A DNA stretch of 64,000 bases from Castanea sativa (taxonomy: Eukaryota > Streptophyta > Magnoliopsida > Fagales > Fagaceae): contig NC_134022.1 of NCBI RefSeq assembly GCF_040712315.1, forward strand, positions 806,001 to 870,000, written 5' to 3'. Below the pieces are notes generated by a model. That model was not told where the DNA came from, searched no databases, and worked only from the letters and a program-made list of their open reading frames with translations. Shown here in pieces: positions 10,904 through 22,749 of this stretch (positions are counted from its first letter, which is position 1; each line of letters begins with the position of its first letter). Position numbers and translations under genes: made by a program.

Positions 10904-10929
10904 CTGTGTAAAATAGTAATTAATATTTA

Positions 10930-11826
10930 GGCTGTGTTTGTTTCGACTATAAAGAAAATTGGGAAAGCATTTTACACCATGCTTGACGTTTGGGATAATT
11001 AGAAAATTCGGTCACACCAAAAATTAGATTCTTTTACTGTAAAATTAATGGATTTTTAGTGTAAAATAGAATACACTTCTATTTTACATTCAAACCATTT
11101 TCAACTTCTAAGAAAGAGAGAGAGCTCACCTGAACGCTAGTCCGTGGCCGTGCCTTCACTGTCATCTATGGTCGTGCCTCTCACTACCTATCTTCCTCTC
11201 TCTTCCTATTTTGTTCTCCTTCTTCCTCCCTCTGCCTCCATCTTTCTCCCTTTTCCTCTCCCAATGATCTCGCCATCTCAACCTGCCCCCCACCTACTCT
11301 GTCACTGGCCTCTTTGGATTTATTTTTTTTGTTTGATTGTAAATAATATTTGTTCTTGGATTTTGGAGGATCGATGGTTGGGGTGATTCGTGGGTTTCAA
11401 TTGTGGTGGGTTAGGGTTGAGTTCTAGCATTGATGGTAGCCAATTGAGGGTGGTGAATTGGCTAGGGTGGTTTGCGGTTTTCAATGGTGGTGGGTTGTGG
11501 GTTTTGGTAGATGAGTTTTGATTTTGAGATTAATGAGTTTGATTTTGATTATGATTATGATTTTTTTTTTTTCAGATTAATTGGTTATGTGATGGTTGAT
11601 AGTGGCTGTTGGTAATTGGGTTTATGGTGATGATTACAGTGGTTGGGCTTATGGAAATAGGTTGCAAAACCAAACACAGGAAATAATTTTCTAGCGTATT
11701 TTCCACAACGCTGACAAAAAATTGAAAATATATTCTTTTACGTAAAATATTTTCACTTACAAATTATTTCCTTCATATGTAAAATATTTTTGCCTGAAAA
11801 TATTTTACATAAATCCAAAAAAAGCC
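10930..11826. mobile_element. PIF/Harbinger-like non-autonomous element, 897 bp
   Basis: The ends read GGCTGTGTTTG and (complement) GGCTTTTTTTG, flanked by the 3-bp duplication TTA (10927-10929 and 11827-11829). The interior has no transposase. Near the right end a TAAAATATTTT motif is repeated. Ends are imperfect, so exact limits are tentative. Confidence 0.55.
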
Positions 11827-11829
11827 TTA

Positions 11830-14449
11830 GAAAAATACTTTTTTTTTAAAAGAAGAATTAGAAAAGTATATCTTCTCAACAAAAAAAAAAAAGTACCTTC
11901 ATTTTTTTTTTTGATAAAAAAAAAGTACTTTTTTTTTTGTTGAGAAACAAAGTACCTTAATTTTGAAGACAAAGTAACCATCAAAATGTAACTATACGCT
12001 ACCCCACCAAAGTACCAACCATGTTCTTATAAAAATCAAAAATAAAAAGTACCAACCATGTTAAACTCTTAAACTACCACACCCACACTTCTAGAAAAAA
12101 AATATCAAAATTGTTAAGCAAGCGAAAATGAAATGATAGAGCCATTCTTGTTCTTACTAATTACGGGACCGTATTCCCTTTGAAATTTATTGCTCCAAAT
12201 ACGAGTAGTTAATACTTAATACTGGATTTATCGGACAGAATATTTAATTGACAATTGCTATGGATAAACTGAAACTGACCAGTACAAAATTATAGAGCTT
12301 GCCAATGCCTACGTTGTTTTTTTCTTATTATTACCTTTCTCTCTCCAGTTTCTCCTTCTAATTTTTTTTAACAGCTTTTTCAATTTTTAATAAAAAATTT
12401 CTTAAAATTGATGATTAATGTATACTCTATCAAATAATTATTACATATTTTCGGAACACGAAGAATTGTGCTCTCTCGTTTTACATTTATGGTGAAGTCT
12501 ACTCATTAAATTCTTAGTTAGATCCACATGAATATGAGAAGAAAAAACACAATTTCTTTTCACTCCATAAATACCTAAGAATTTTCTTACTATAAAGGCA
12601 TACGTTAACCAGAACCTATTTTAAATCGAAATTAGTGGGCACCTACCACCAGAAATAGCTTTATGCTTTGCAATGTGGTTTCCCCACCCCACATGAAGTT
12701 GTTGCCTTTTTAATTTAATTAATTGATTTGTTTACCTTAGTTATGAAAAAATGTATATTTTTACATATAAACACTAGGTCTATAACATTTTCATAGCAGA
12801 TCTTAGGTAATAAATTATTAGAGGTGGTAGCAAAGTCTAAGTGATGGGCTTAGATCATAATTAGTAACAACTTGCTAACTAAAATTTGTTATAAAAATAT
12901 TGTAAAAATATATATTGTGGATGTTGCACTACTTATTTTTATAATATTCTTGAGGATCTTTTTTAACATGGGTTAAACACAACTTTTTGCATAATTATTT
13001 TTTACAAGTTATTAATGGTAGGTAGTAAAAAAATAGTATTAGTGATGAGTCTATGTAAAAATTAGCTGTAACTTGTGAAGTCTACCGTTGTGAAAAATCT
13101 AATGTTACATTACTCATATTCTTATGGGGTTTAGGCTAATACATTTAAGTAAGGATTGACATGTGAGTTCTAGTTAACTTAATTAATAAAGTCTCTGATG
13201 GTTGAATAAGAGATCTAGAGTTCAATCTCTGCCTACACCAAAAATCCGACTAGTGTTTTAGTCTGATGATAAAGAGTTATCATTAGGAGCGGACGCCATA
13301 GGTTGAAACTCTCTAAGAAAAAAGTAGGGATTGACATATTAGCTTGATATAAATTTACAATTTTAACCAATATTTATAAATTTAATAACACTTTTTGACA
13401 GATAAAATAAATTTCAACATATGACCTTTATGATGATTGTTTTTTTTATTATTAGGCTAAAATACCAATTGGTTTTTAATGTAAGTGAGATTTGAACTCT
13501 ATATCTCTTATTTAACAATAAGAATTTATCAGTTAAGTTAACTAAAACTTACTAATTAATTTAAACTAGCTTAATTGTAACCTCATACATATGCATGGAT
13601 ACACTTAAAGATATGTAATAAGATGCATAATATAATTCATATATATATATATATATAATATAATATAAATACTATTGATAGTCATTTTTATATTTTGTTA
13701 ACTCTTTAAAAAAAATTTGTAAGGATATTATTAGGTATAAAATGTAAATTGTCCATTCTAAAAAAAATTATTGTGAAACACCTTTTTTTTAAGATTCATT
13801 TATTTTAGACTCTTTGGTTTTTGTACTGAATAACTCACTTGGATGAATATTTATGATGTGGTACCATATTTAATTCTAAAATTAAAAAATAAAACTTTTT
13901 AAGAATAAATAATTTAGGACACATAGCACAAAATTGGAACTTTAATTTGGAATTCTAATTTGAGTTTCTCTTAACTTCACCTATTATTATTATTATTATT
14001 ACATATAGATTTAAATTAAATTTAAATTTATTTATATAAAATTTAACTTTTAATTACCTCATAATATTTTATCACAATTTTTTTAGGGTGGCCACATAAA
14101 TTTTGAAGACCTCACAATTTTAAACATCATTCTTCTAATGCATATGTTTTTATTTGAGTTTAAATTACATTTTATATTTTAATCCTCCGTTAGAATCTTA
14201 CCGCAATTAAACTAAAAGAATTATTAATAATTATCATAATTATTAAATTTTATTCATATTTAGAAAAAAAAAAAGACTATTAATAACTAGTATAATTATA
14301 AAAATAAAAGAGAAAAAATCGTATTTTGTTAAACTAATAAACGAGTTATTGATTATTATCCATATTGTTGGCTTTGGAATTTAAGGGTACAATTATTTGA
14401 TCAGTTTCTCTAAGATTTTGGTAAGTTGATAGCAATGCTCTAAACATGG
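11830..14449. other. AT-rich intergenic DNA, no gene seen
   Basis: Strongly AT-rich with long homopolymers. It contains SINE-like copies (13158-13325 forward, and a worn reverse copy near 13455-13560) and little else. Confidence 0.5.
13158..13325 (+). repeat. tRNA-derived SINE, GACGCCATAGGTTGAAA family
   Basis: A tRNA-like head with a box-B-like GAGTTCAATCTCTG is followed by the family tail GCGGACGCCATAGGTTGAAA and an A-rich end. Related copies are at 16586-16795 (reverse), 41590-41745 and 44340-44450. Confidence 0.55.
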
Positions 14450-14459
14450 ATATCTTTTT

Positions 14460-14706
14460 GGGAAAAATACCATTTTAGTTCCTATAATTTGAGGTTATTG
14501 TCAATTTGGTCTTTATATTTTGGTAGCAGTCAATTTTGTTCATATTATTTTCAACTTGCAATTAACTTACAGTCAATTTCTATTAGTGAGTTAACAATAT
14601 AAATTAAATTGACTACAAGTTAAAAATAACAGAGACGAAACTACCAAAATTTAGGGATTAAATTGACAATAACTCAAAAATATAAGGATCAAAATGGTAA
14701 TTTCAC
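14460..14706. mobile_element. MULE-type MITE, 247 bp
   Basis: Two arms of about 110 bp are inverted copies of each other (outer ends GGGAAAAATACCATTTTAG and GTGAAATTACCATTTTGA). The flanks carry a 10-bp direct repeat ATATCTTTTT (14450-14459, 14707-14716). Long inverted repeats with a 9-10 bp duplication indicate a Mutator-like foldback element. Confidence 0.75.
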
Positions 14707-14873
14707 ATATCTTTTTCAAAAGAGAAATATTAATAGATGCCCTAAGGGCATTAGTTTATAAACTATTTTTAGAAATATTTTCTGGAAAAATGATAAAACA
14801 ATTACTTATATATTTTTTATGAAAGTGATGTCAAAACTTTCCGAATATAACTTATTAACAACTGCCTTAAAAT

Positions 14874-15686
14874 CAAGGATGGATCCAAGTGGGGGCCCAA
14901 AGGGGCCTTGGCCCCCCTGGGTCCAAAATTTTTTTTAATTATTATAAATTTCATTTTTATAGTTGGACCCCCCTTTCAAAATCGGAGGTCCCTGTTCTCT
15001 TCAATAAGCCTAACTAGTCTCACTCAAATAGCAACTATCCAACCCAAAAACTTAACAAAAACAATAAAAACATTTACACTGATGATTGCATTTTAGCCCA
15101 AAAAAAAACTATTTTACCACCAAAAAACCAAAAAAATCATATGTTATTAGAGAAGTTAAAGCTAATTTTTTTGCAACTACAATATTTTATTCTTAAAATA
15201 CAATATTTCATAACTGTAGTAAGTTATTAAAAATAAAATACAATATTTTATTAAGATTAAATCTTTTTTTTTCAATTGAAAAACTCAAATTCTCTAGCTT
15301 CCTTCCTTTATTATTTTAATGAGATGTTTCTATTATTTTAAATGAAGTGATAAAAAAGTAGAACATTTGATATTGGGTGTATTATAAAATAAGGTGATAA
15401 AATAACTTAATAAGGTGCTAAAAGCTAAAATTTTTAGCACTTCCATTGTGAATACTCTAACTTCAACAAAAGAAAAAAAATCCTGGTCGGCCTAATATTT
15501 AAAAAAAAAAAACATTTTTTTTTTGTTTTTATTTTTGTCTTTGTTGATAAATAATTGCATCTAAATATATTTAAAAACAACAATTTTAAGTATTTATAAT
15601 TTTTTAACATAATATAGATGCCTATTTGATATTTTTTTCTTTATACTTTGGTCCCCCGCTAACTTAAAATTTTGGATCCCTATCTG
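14874..15686 (+). mobile_element. hAT-like element, copy A, 813 bp
   Basis: The ends are CAAGGATGGATCCAAG and (complement) CAGATAGGGATCCAAA, with an 8-bp flanking duplication CTTAAAAT / CTTAAGAT. It is the inverted counterpart of the element at 17204-17989. Both carry the same nested MITE (here 15068-15457), so nesting preceded amplification. No transposase. It lies just upstream of the PLR promoter. Confidence 0.7.
15068..15457 (-). mobile_element. Harbinger-like MITE nested in hAT copy A
   Basis: Reverse-orientation homologue of 17429-17808, with the terminus GTGAATACTC and a TAA duplication. Ends are degraded on the left. Confidence 0.55.
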
Positions 15687-15971
15687 CTTAAGATCATCTG
15701 TTAGACTGTTACTATGACCTTTTTCAAAATATGAAGAGGACTTACATTTGTCCATCATGCATGCACCTAGTTACATGCAATTAATTCACCATAAAAGACA
15801 CAAGTTTAAAATACATGGAAAATTACACATCATTAATATTATGGAAAAGAGTAACCTCAAATCGATACCTCGCAGTCGTCGCCAATCCACAAAAAAAAAT
15901 TATTCCTTTATAAAACCAAGACAGCCTACCATTGCTTCCAACACCAGCAAAAAACCATAAAAAGCATTTGC

Positions 15972-15978
15972 TATAAAA
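15972..15978 (+). promoter_or_regulatory. PLR gene TATA box
   Basis: TATAAAA lies 57 bases upstream of the ATG within CTATAAAAAGCC, a context that is conserved before the duplicate gene at 28528. Conservation between the duplicates supports it as the core promoter. Confidence 0.7.
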
Positions 15979-16034
15979 AGCCGAGGAAGGAAATCTCTAT
16001 AGAACCAGAACCAAGAGAAGGAAGAAAAAGAAAA

Positions 16035-18485
16035 ATGGAAAACAGCAAAGTTCTGATTATAGGGGGAACTGGGTATCTAGGGAAGAGGTTGGTGAAGGCA
16101 AGTTTGGCTGAAGGTCATGAGACATACATCCTACACAGAGCAGAGATAGGTGTTGATATTGAAAAAGTTCAAATGCTTTTGTCATTCAAGGAGCAAGGAG
16201 CTCACCTTGTTTCTGGTTCCTTTACCGATCACCAGAGCCTTGTGAAGGCTATCAAATTAGTTGATGTTGTTATCTGTGCAATATCTGGAGTTCACATCCG
16301 AAGCCACCAAATTCTCCTTCAACTTAAGCTTATTGATGCCATCAAAGATGCTGGCAATGTAAAGGTATACATATATAACATATATACAAATTTGCAAATC
16401 TATAATTTACTTGCCACAATCTAAACCAAAACCCAATATTTCGTATCGGTGGTAAAACTGGTGTACTAAAAATTTTAATTGTATTTTTTTGTTTGTTCCG
16501 ATCATTTTAGTTTGTTTGGGCATCCCGGTCGAGTGAATAAGATTTATTTTATTTTATATTATTTTCTTTAAATCTTTTTTTTTAGAAAAAGAGTTTTAGC
16601 ATATGGCGTCCGCTCTGAATGATAGATCTTTATCATCAAACCAATATACCAATCAGTTTTTGGTGTAAGGCGGCTGGATGATAAATCTTTATCATTAAAC
16701 CAAGACACCAATCAGTTTTTGGTGTAAGGCGAAAATTGAACCTCAGATCTCTTATTCAACCATCAGATATTTTAGTAATTGAGCTAACTTAAACCCACAT
16801 TTTCTTTAAATGTTAAACATACATAATATAACTTTTACAACATAATTTTTTTCTCACCTCCCCTCAAATAGTCAAATGTTATCGTACCACTGTCACATCT
16901 CTTTTCTTTTACTTTTTTTTTACTCCTTGTTTTATATAAGGTAAGTAAGATAGTGAGTGAGAGATATCTCTCTCTCACTATCTTACTATATCTCTCCCTC
17001 TCACCATCTTACTTACCTTTCTTTTCTCTTTAAAAAAAAATCATCCTACTTACTTTTCTTGGTATCTTCTAACCATTCTTTTTAATCTTTCCATTAACAT
17101 ATAAGTATTCGCCGTTAACTTTGGTAAAAATTCTATTTATTTTAACATACAATTTATTTTTTCTATTTTACATAATCACTTATCAAAAACATTATAGATC
17201 AATCAGGGACGGACTTAGGATTTTAAATTAAAGAGGGCTATAATATAAGCCAACAAAAAAAAAAACCCTCCAAATAGGCATGCACATAATATTATCAAAT
17301 TATAAATACACAAAATCATTATTTCTTAATGCATTAAGATGCAATCATCTATCAACAAAAAAAACAAAAAAACAAAAAATTTGTTTTGTTTTTAACACTA
17401 GACTACTTTTTTTTTTTTTTTTAAGTTAGAGCATTTACAATAATGGTACTAAAAAATTTAGTTTTTAGCGTCTCAAAAAACTACTTTATCTATTTTTACT
17501 ACTTCACTTTACAATACACTCAACATCAAATCTTCTATTTTTTTATCACTTCATTTAAAACAATATAAACAACTCATTAAAGTAATAAGGATGAGAGAGA
17601 ATTTGAGTTTTTTAGTTGAAGGAAGATAAATAATCTTAATAAAATATTTTATTTTATTTTTAACAACTTGCTACAGTCAATTTATATTTATACTAGTTTA
17701 TTGTGGTTGCAAAAAATTTAGTTTTAACCTCTCTAATAACACATGGTTTTTTGGTTGTCAAATATATATATATATATAGCTAAAATACAATCACCATTGT
17801 GAATGCTTTTATTATTTTTGTTAAATTTTTGGATTAAATAGTTGTTATTTGTGCTAGGCTGGTTGGGGAGGAGAGGGACCTAAGGTTTTAGAAGAGGAGG
17901 CCAACTACAAAAATGAAAAATAGCATATGTAAAAATAAAAAATAAAATTGGACCAGGGAGGCCCGAGTCCCCACCTAGGTCCGTCCCTGGATCATATTAT
18001 CTATTTTTCATTATATTTCATTAATTAATTATTTCTTTATCAAAATTTTATTACTCTCAAAAATCATCTCTCTTTATATATATGAGTAAAGAAATATTTT
18101 TTAAAAATATTTACAGGTGAATAGTAACAATATATATTTACATAATTACTGTAACAACCATTCTAATTTACATAAGTTTATATTGGCTAATGTGAGTAAT
18201 ATTTAGAATTGGATATGCAAAATTTTCCCTGCTACTATACATTAACTGACGTGAGTACTCTCCAGATGCCATGGAGGGCTAGGAATGGGCCCCTTAATTT
18301 TTCAAAAACTCTCACTCTCTCATATATTTTTGGTCTATATATAGAGAGGATGTGTCTCATGATCTTATTTTCTAATATAACAAAAATTATGGAAGTTGTA
18401 TGTACAAGGTCATGTAAATATTTTTGTTTTTTATAAGCAAATATCATATGTTGAATAAAAATTAAAAACACATTTTATGTGTAAG

Positions 18486-18529
<44 letters not shown>

Positions 18530-19999
18530 CTTGGCCCTCCTAAAGCTCCGCCGCTTGTACTCTCAATCTTTTTTTTTCCCCATCTTTCTCAATGACGTGA
18601 ATCTTATTCCTCTTTTACTTTTTTTTCTTTTTTATTCTCTTTTTTCTATTTGCTCTTCTTCTCATTTATGCCCACAAAATATCTATTAATAAAAATTTGT
18701 ATGTTCTATTTTAAATTAATATAGTGTAAACGTGATAAATATATATTTGATACATCCATACGTATTGGTTTTGTTGGTTTTTCATTAATTAGTTTACATG
18801 ACAAGTTTTTTTTTTTTTTAAACGTTGGTAGAGATTTTTGCCCTCTGAGTTTGGCACCGACCCTGCTAGAATGAAGGATGCATTAGAACCTGGGAGAGTG
18901 ACATTTGATGACAAAATGATTGTAAGGAAAGCCATTGAAGATGCTCAAATACCTTTCACATATATTTCTGCGAACTGTTTTGCTGGTTACTTTCTTGGTG
19001 GTTTGTGCCAGCCCGGTAAGATCCTTCCTTCAAGGGATTCAGTGGTATTGTTGGGAGACGGAAATGAAAAAGGTATTTCCATTACAACCTTATTAGTTTT
19101 GCATTGTACAGATCGAAGAGAACCATGAAAGTAGAGTCATTTTTTTTTCACACTATAATGTCTTTGATTTGAGGATTTTCTATATGTACTCGGTTTTTAT
19201 ATTTACCTTTACAAGAATTGCAACATTTTTCGTCTTAATTAATGTGGCAGCAATTTATGTGGAGGAAGATGATATAGCCTTGTACACCATCAAAACTATA
19301 GATGACCCTCGAGCTCTCAACAAGACAGTATATCTAAGGCCACCTAAAAACGTTCTATCTCAAAGAGAAGTTGTTGAGATTTGGGAGAAACTAATTGGCA
19401 AAGAGTTGCAAAAGTCTTCCATACCCAAGGAAGAGTTTCTAGCTTCCTTGAAAGGTACGATTGATACTGGTTTAATTTCTAAGACAAGTACTGTATTAAT
19501 GTCTTACTTGGCTCCTAACTTTGTGTTATTTTAACGGAGAGAATCCTGTTTTTAATCCCAAAAAAAAAAAAGAAAAAAAAAAAGACAAAGGCAAAGAATT
19601 GACTGCCTTTATGGTCAATTACGAAATTGTCATAGAAAAGCCTTGTTAAAAGAAAAAGTAAAAAATAAATATTCACCGAAAGTCTAACTATGTTATTACC
19701 GATCTCATTCACTGTTATGAGTTTTAATAAAGTTCGTAAAAATTCATAACTAATTATATTTTTATTTCAAAGTTTTTACTGTGTTTATGTTACATGTTTT
19801 CTTAAATTTTGATATGGTTTTTCTTTCTCAAAAAGGACAAGAGTATGCACATCAAGTTGGACTTATACATTACTATCATGTTTGTTATGAGGGGTGTCTT
19901 GCAAATTTCGAGATAGGAAATGATGCAGTAGAAGCTTCTGAGCTTTATCCAGAGATCAAGTATACTACTGTGGAAGAATACATGAAACGCTATTTATAG
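16035..19999 (+). CDS. PLR: Pinoresinol-lariciresinol reductase, four exons, 312 aa, intact
   Basis: Exons are 16035-16364, 18832-19072, 19251-19454 and 19836-19999, all with GT-AG borders. They join to 939 nt with no stop. The N-terminus has the NADPH-binding motif GGTGYLG (residues about 10-16), then the family signature EIGVDIEKVQMLLSFK. The second exon gives FLPSEFG and the VTFDDKM segment carrying the lysine regarded as catalytic in this family; SANCFAGYF and LSQREVVEIWEKL follow. Length and sequence match plant pinoresinol/lariciresinol reductases rather than isoflavone reductase or PCBER. These enzymes reduce pinoresinol to lariciresinol and secoisolariciresinol with NADPH in lignan synthesis. 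Whether both steps are catalysed cannot be read from sequence. Intron 1 (2.5 kb) is swollen by a SINE and a hAT-like element with a nested MITE. A tandem pseudogene copy follows at 28598. Confidence 0.9.
16586..16795 (-). repeat. SINE in PLR intron 1, with duplicated segment
   Basis: Reverse copy of the GACGCCATAGG family. A stretch of about 65 bases (containing CACCAATCAGTTTTTGGTG) occurs twice inside it, so the copy is longer than its relatives. Confidence 0.55.
17204..17989 (-). mobile_element. hAT-like element, copy B, in PLR intron 1
   Basis: The ends are CAGGGACGGACTTAGG and (complement) CAGGGACGGACCTAGG, 15 of 16 identical. Flanks are AGATCAAT and GATCATAT, compatible with a worn 8-bp duplication. 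It is the inverted relative of copy A at 14874-15686 and contains the same nested MITE. Confidence 0.75.
17429..17808 (+). mobile_element. Harbinger-like MITE nested in hAT copy B
   Basis: The left end is GAGCATTTACAATAATGGT; the right end (complement) is AAGCATTCACAATGGTGA. Flanked by TTA on both sides. 380 bp, no coding capacity. Confidence 0.65.
18488..18527. repeat. (TA)n microsatellite in PLR intron 1
   Basis: About 20 TA units. Confidence 0.9.
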
Positions 20000-20429
20000 G
20001 TAGCATAATTCTTATAAGTGCCTATGCTATTTTATGTGTGTTCTCTCAAAAGGGAGTGGTGGACTTTCTTCTACTCCTCTTTCTCCCTATAATAATTTTT
20101 CATTTTAGAATGTAACATAATGAGGTGGACAACTGCTAAGACTGGGGGAAAAGAAAATAATATCTTGTTTCTAGTTCTAAATAAGATCATTTTGTTTTCC
20201 AATATAGATATCATTATGTACTTGACTTGAAATATATGATACAACCTTTTTTTTTTTTTTTTTTATAGATGTGGTAATATTTGATTTTTTTTTTTTCATT
20301 TTGTGATAATTGATCTTTACAATCAAACTAAAACATCAATGGTTTAATTCTTGTATAAACAGAATTTGAGTAAATAAGATTGTGTAAATGTCCACAGAAA
20401 TCACTTTGTACATAATATAATAACATTAA
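20000..20429. other. PLR 3' flank
   Basis: AT-rich sequence that should hold the 3' UTR and poly(A) site of the PLR gene. It ends in the 9-bp target duplication of the following MULE. Confidence 0.5.
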
Positions 20430-21424
20430 GGCAAAAATGCAAAACTGACCCTCTAACTTTCAGTTTTTTTCATTTATGTCCTCTAACTTTTAATTTTTGT
20501 CAATGTAGTCTTTCGTTAGAACTCAGATATCTTTTTCTGTTAAGTGATCAAAACTACACCATTTTGACTTTTTTTAATAATAATTTTCATGGTTAAAAGA
20601 AAACTTTTAAAAAAAAATCTGTAAAAAAAAATCGATGGGTTTGGAGCCTTGAGAGAAGTTTCCGGTGCGGTGTGGGGATAAGAGAATTTGTTGAATTTGT
20701 TTGTTCAATGAAATCTGGTTGAGCATAGCGAGGCTAAGGTTAGATTGGGAGTAATTGGACATGGAAGTGGAATTGGAGTTAGATTGAGTGTGGTTCCACA
20801 AAGTGAAAAGCCCTAATTGTTGCCTTTTGAGCAAATAGAGAGCTTGAAGCTCGGATTAGCACATGCAGTCACGAGAGGAGAGGGAGTCGAGACGGAGATC
20901 GGAGGAGGAGAAGGAGAAGGAGAAGAGGTGGCGGAGGTCGGTGGAGAAAAAGAGAACGAGGATGAGGAGAGGGAGGAGAATGGAGAAGAGGAAACTTTTG
21001 TTGTGGAGGAAATGGTGGAAACGCCTAAGTATTGTGGCTGAGTGGAAATCAATGTGGAAGGTAGAAGGAGGTTGATTTTGAGTTGGTGGAGGAGAATAAT
21101 GGTGCTTGGTGTCGTTTTGCTCGATCAGGTTCTAGCGATCGTCGTCTTCGTTTGACAAAGACGAATCTCTCTGATGAAGACGAAGCTTTGGAGCTTCCTT
21201 CCGACATTTTTTTTTTTAGTTTTCTTTTAACTATGAAAATTATTATAAAAAAAAAAATCAAAACGGTGTAGTTTTGATCACTTAACAGAAAAAGATAACT
21301 GAGTTCTAACGGAAGACTACATGGACAAAAATTGAAACTTAAAGGATTGAAATGACAAAACTGAAAGTTAGAGGAGTGAAATAACAAAAACTGAAAGTTA
21401 GAGGGTCAGTTTTGCATTTTTGCC
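20430..21424. mobile_element. Mutator-like element with long TIRs and gene-like interior (Pack-MULE candidate), 995 bp
   Basis: The left arm (20430 to about 20608) and right arm (about 21213 to 21424) are inverted copies over about 180-210 bp, starting GGCAAAAATGCAAAACTGAC. A perfect 9-bp duplication TAACATTAA flanks it (20421-20429 and 21425-21433). The interior, about 600 bp, is clearly more GC-rich and open on the minus strand in long frames. These include a Ser/Arg-rich start (MSEGSSKASSSSERFVF), a Ser/Pro-rich low-complexity stretch and an Asn/Ser-rich stretch. No MULE transposase is present. Long TIRs, 9-bp TSD and a coding-like, transposase-free core are the definition of a Pack-MULE. 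I do not recognise the source gene. Confidence 0.75.
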
Positions 21425-21433
21425 TAACATTAA

Positions 21434-22278
21434 TTATATATAAAAAAAAAAAAAAACAAATGCAATTGTATGGGGCAAAAACCTAGAAACTCTGGGCTTT
21501 TGATTTTAGGCCCAATACAATCTATTTTTAGAGATGTAATTGCAGACCAACACTTAAGTTTCTAGACCTAACAATATGAACAATGAGAAGAATAAAGCCA
21601 ATCTGAAACTAAATAGCCAGAAGAAGTTGAGAAATATTGGTTTTTCTTATTTACTCTGTTTTCTCAGGCTGACCGAGCACCTATGATACAACTCTCAAAG
21701 CTCTTTAAACACCCAAGTCCTCGATAATGCTGAATGCTTTTTTGTCTTTTAACAACAAATCACACACTAGAAGAAAAACCTAAAAAGGAAAGAACCAACA
21801 AAAAAAAAAGCTTAATTAATTATTAACACTCAATAGCGACACCAAAGCAATAATGGCTTCTACTACTATCACTACCTCAATTTTGTTCCAAATGGGAACT
21901 GGACAACGCCACGTGTCATTGGCATTTAACTCCATGAAATCATCCATAGTGAAATAAAGTTAATGGTTATCGTCACATTGTAAATCACTACATCTTAAGT
22001 TCTAAAGTCCCCAACAATTCATGCTTGAGTTCACCACTCTTTTAGGATTAAGAGTTAATGCAAATAATTGTTGTGAGAATATATGTTCAAATGACAGTAG
22101 TTGGTAGAACAATATTCTCACAACGGTCCAGTTCAATATATTTCAAATAAACCAAGATATCAATAAGGCCAAAGGCCTTCTAGCTGAATTGGCACCCCAT
22201 ATACAAAGTGCTTGGGAGTCTAGGAGGGAAAGGGTTCGAGCTGTAGGGTTAGCAACATGTCGTAATTATTTCTCAAAA

Positions 22279-22336
<58 letters not shown>

Positions 22337-22749
22337 GAACTTTTTACTTCTATGATCAAAACAAATCATCATAATTGATATGTTATAACCTTATCAAATG
22401 AAATGCTCCATTTCATCACTAACTAAGAACCAAGATTTATGATTTGACAAGGAACTTGCGTTTTAAATCTTATGTATGTGAATCTCATTCTCATACCTAA
22501 ATCACATACAATGCATCTCATAGAATACATGTAATGTCCAAAAAGCCCATGCACAAACAATGTCCAAAAAAGGTTTTAAAAAAAAAAACTTTTATTATTC
22601 AAAGAATGTCATACAAATAAATTTTAGGGAAATACTCCTAACAGAACTAGGCCTTTCCAAATCACAACTTGGTTACTTGGCAAAGGAAAATCGAACCAAA
22701 TTTCCACATTGGAATGACTTTGACTATGGAGGAAATAGATTCATTTTTA
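21434..22749. other. Intergenic with a SINE-like repeat
   Basis: No gene seen. A short ATG frame at 21853 encodes about 34 residues without recognisable features. 22165-22286 is tRNA-like and is listed separately. Confidence 0.4.
22165..22286 (+). repeat. tRNA-derived SINE-like repeat ending in A-run and (TA)n
   Basis: A box-A-like TAGCTGAATTGGCA and a box-B-like GGGTTCGAGCT are spaced as in tRNA promoters, followed by poly(A) and about 22 TA units (22287-22330). It does not fold into a convincing tRNA. Confidence 0.5.

Noticed and set aside
20813..21075. Overlapping open frames on both strands rich in Glu/Gly/Arg or Ser/Pro
   Set aside because: They come from a purine-rich GAGGAG tract in the Pack-MULE interior; not reported as genes in their own right.
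21853..21957. Short ATG frame of 34 codons containing MASTTITTSIL
   Set aside because: Looks like a plastid-targeting start, but no donor site or following exon could be supported.
22165..22286. Possible tRNA gene
   Set aside because: Box A and box B are present but the arms do not pair and an A-run follows, so a SINE is the better reading. The same applies to 63555-63655 and to a box-B-like GGGTTCAAGACCC near 55390.
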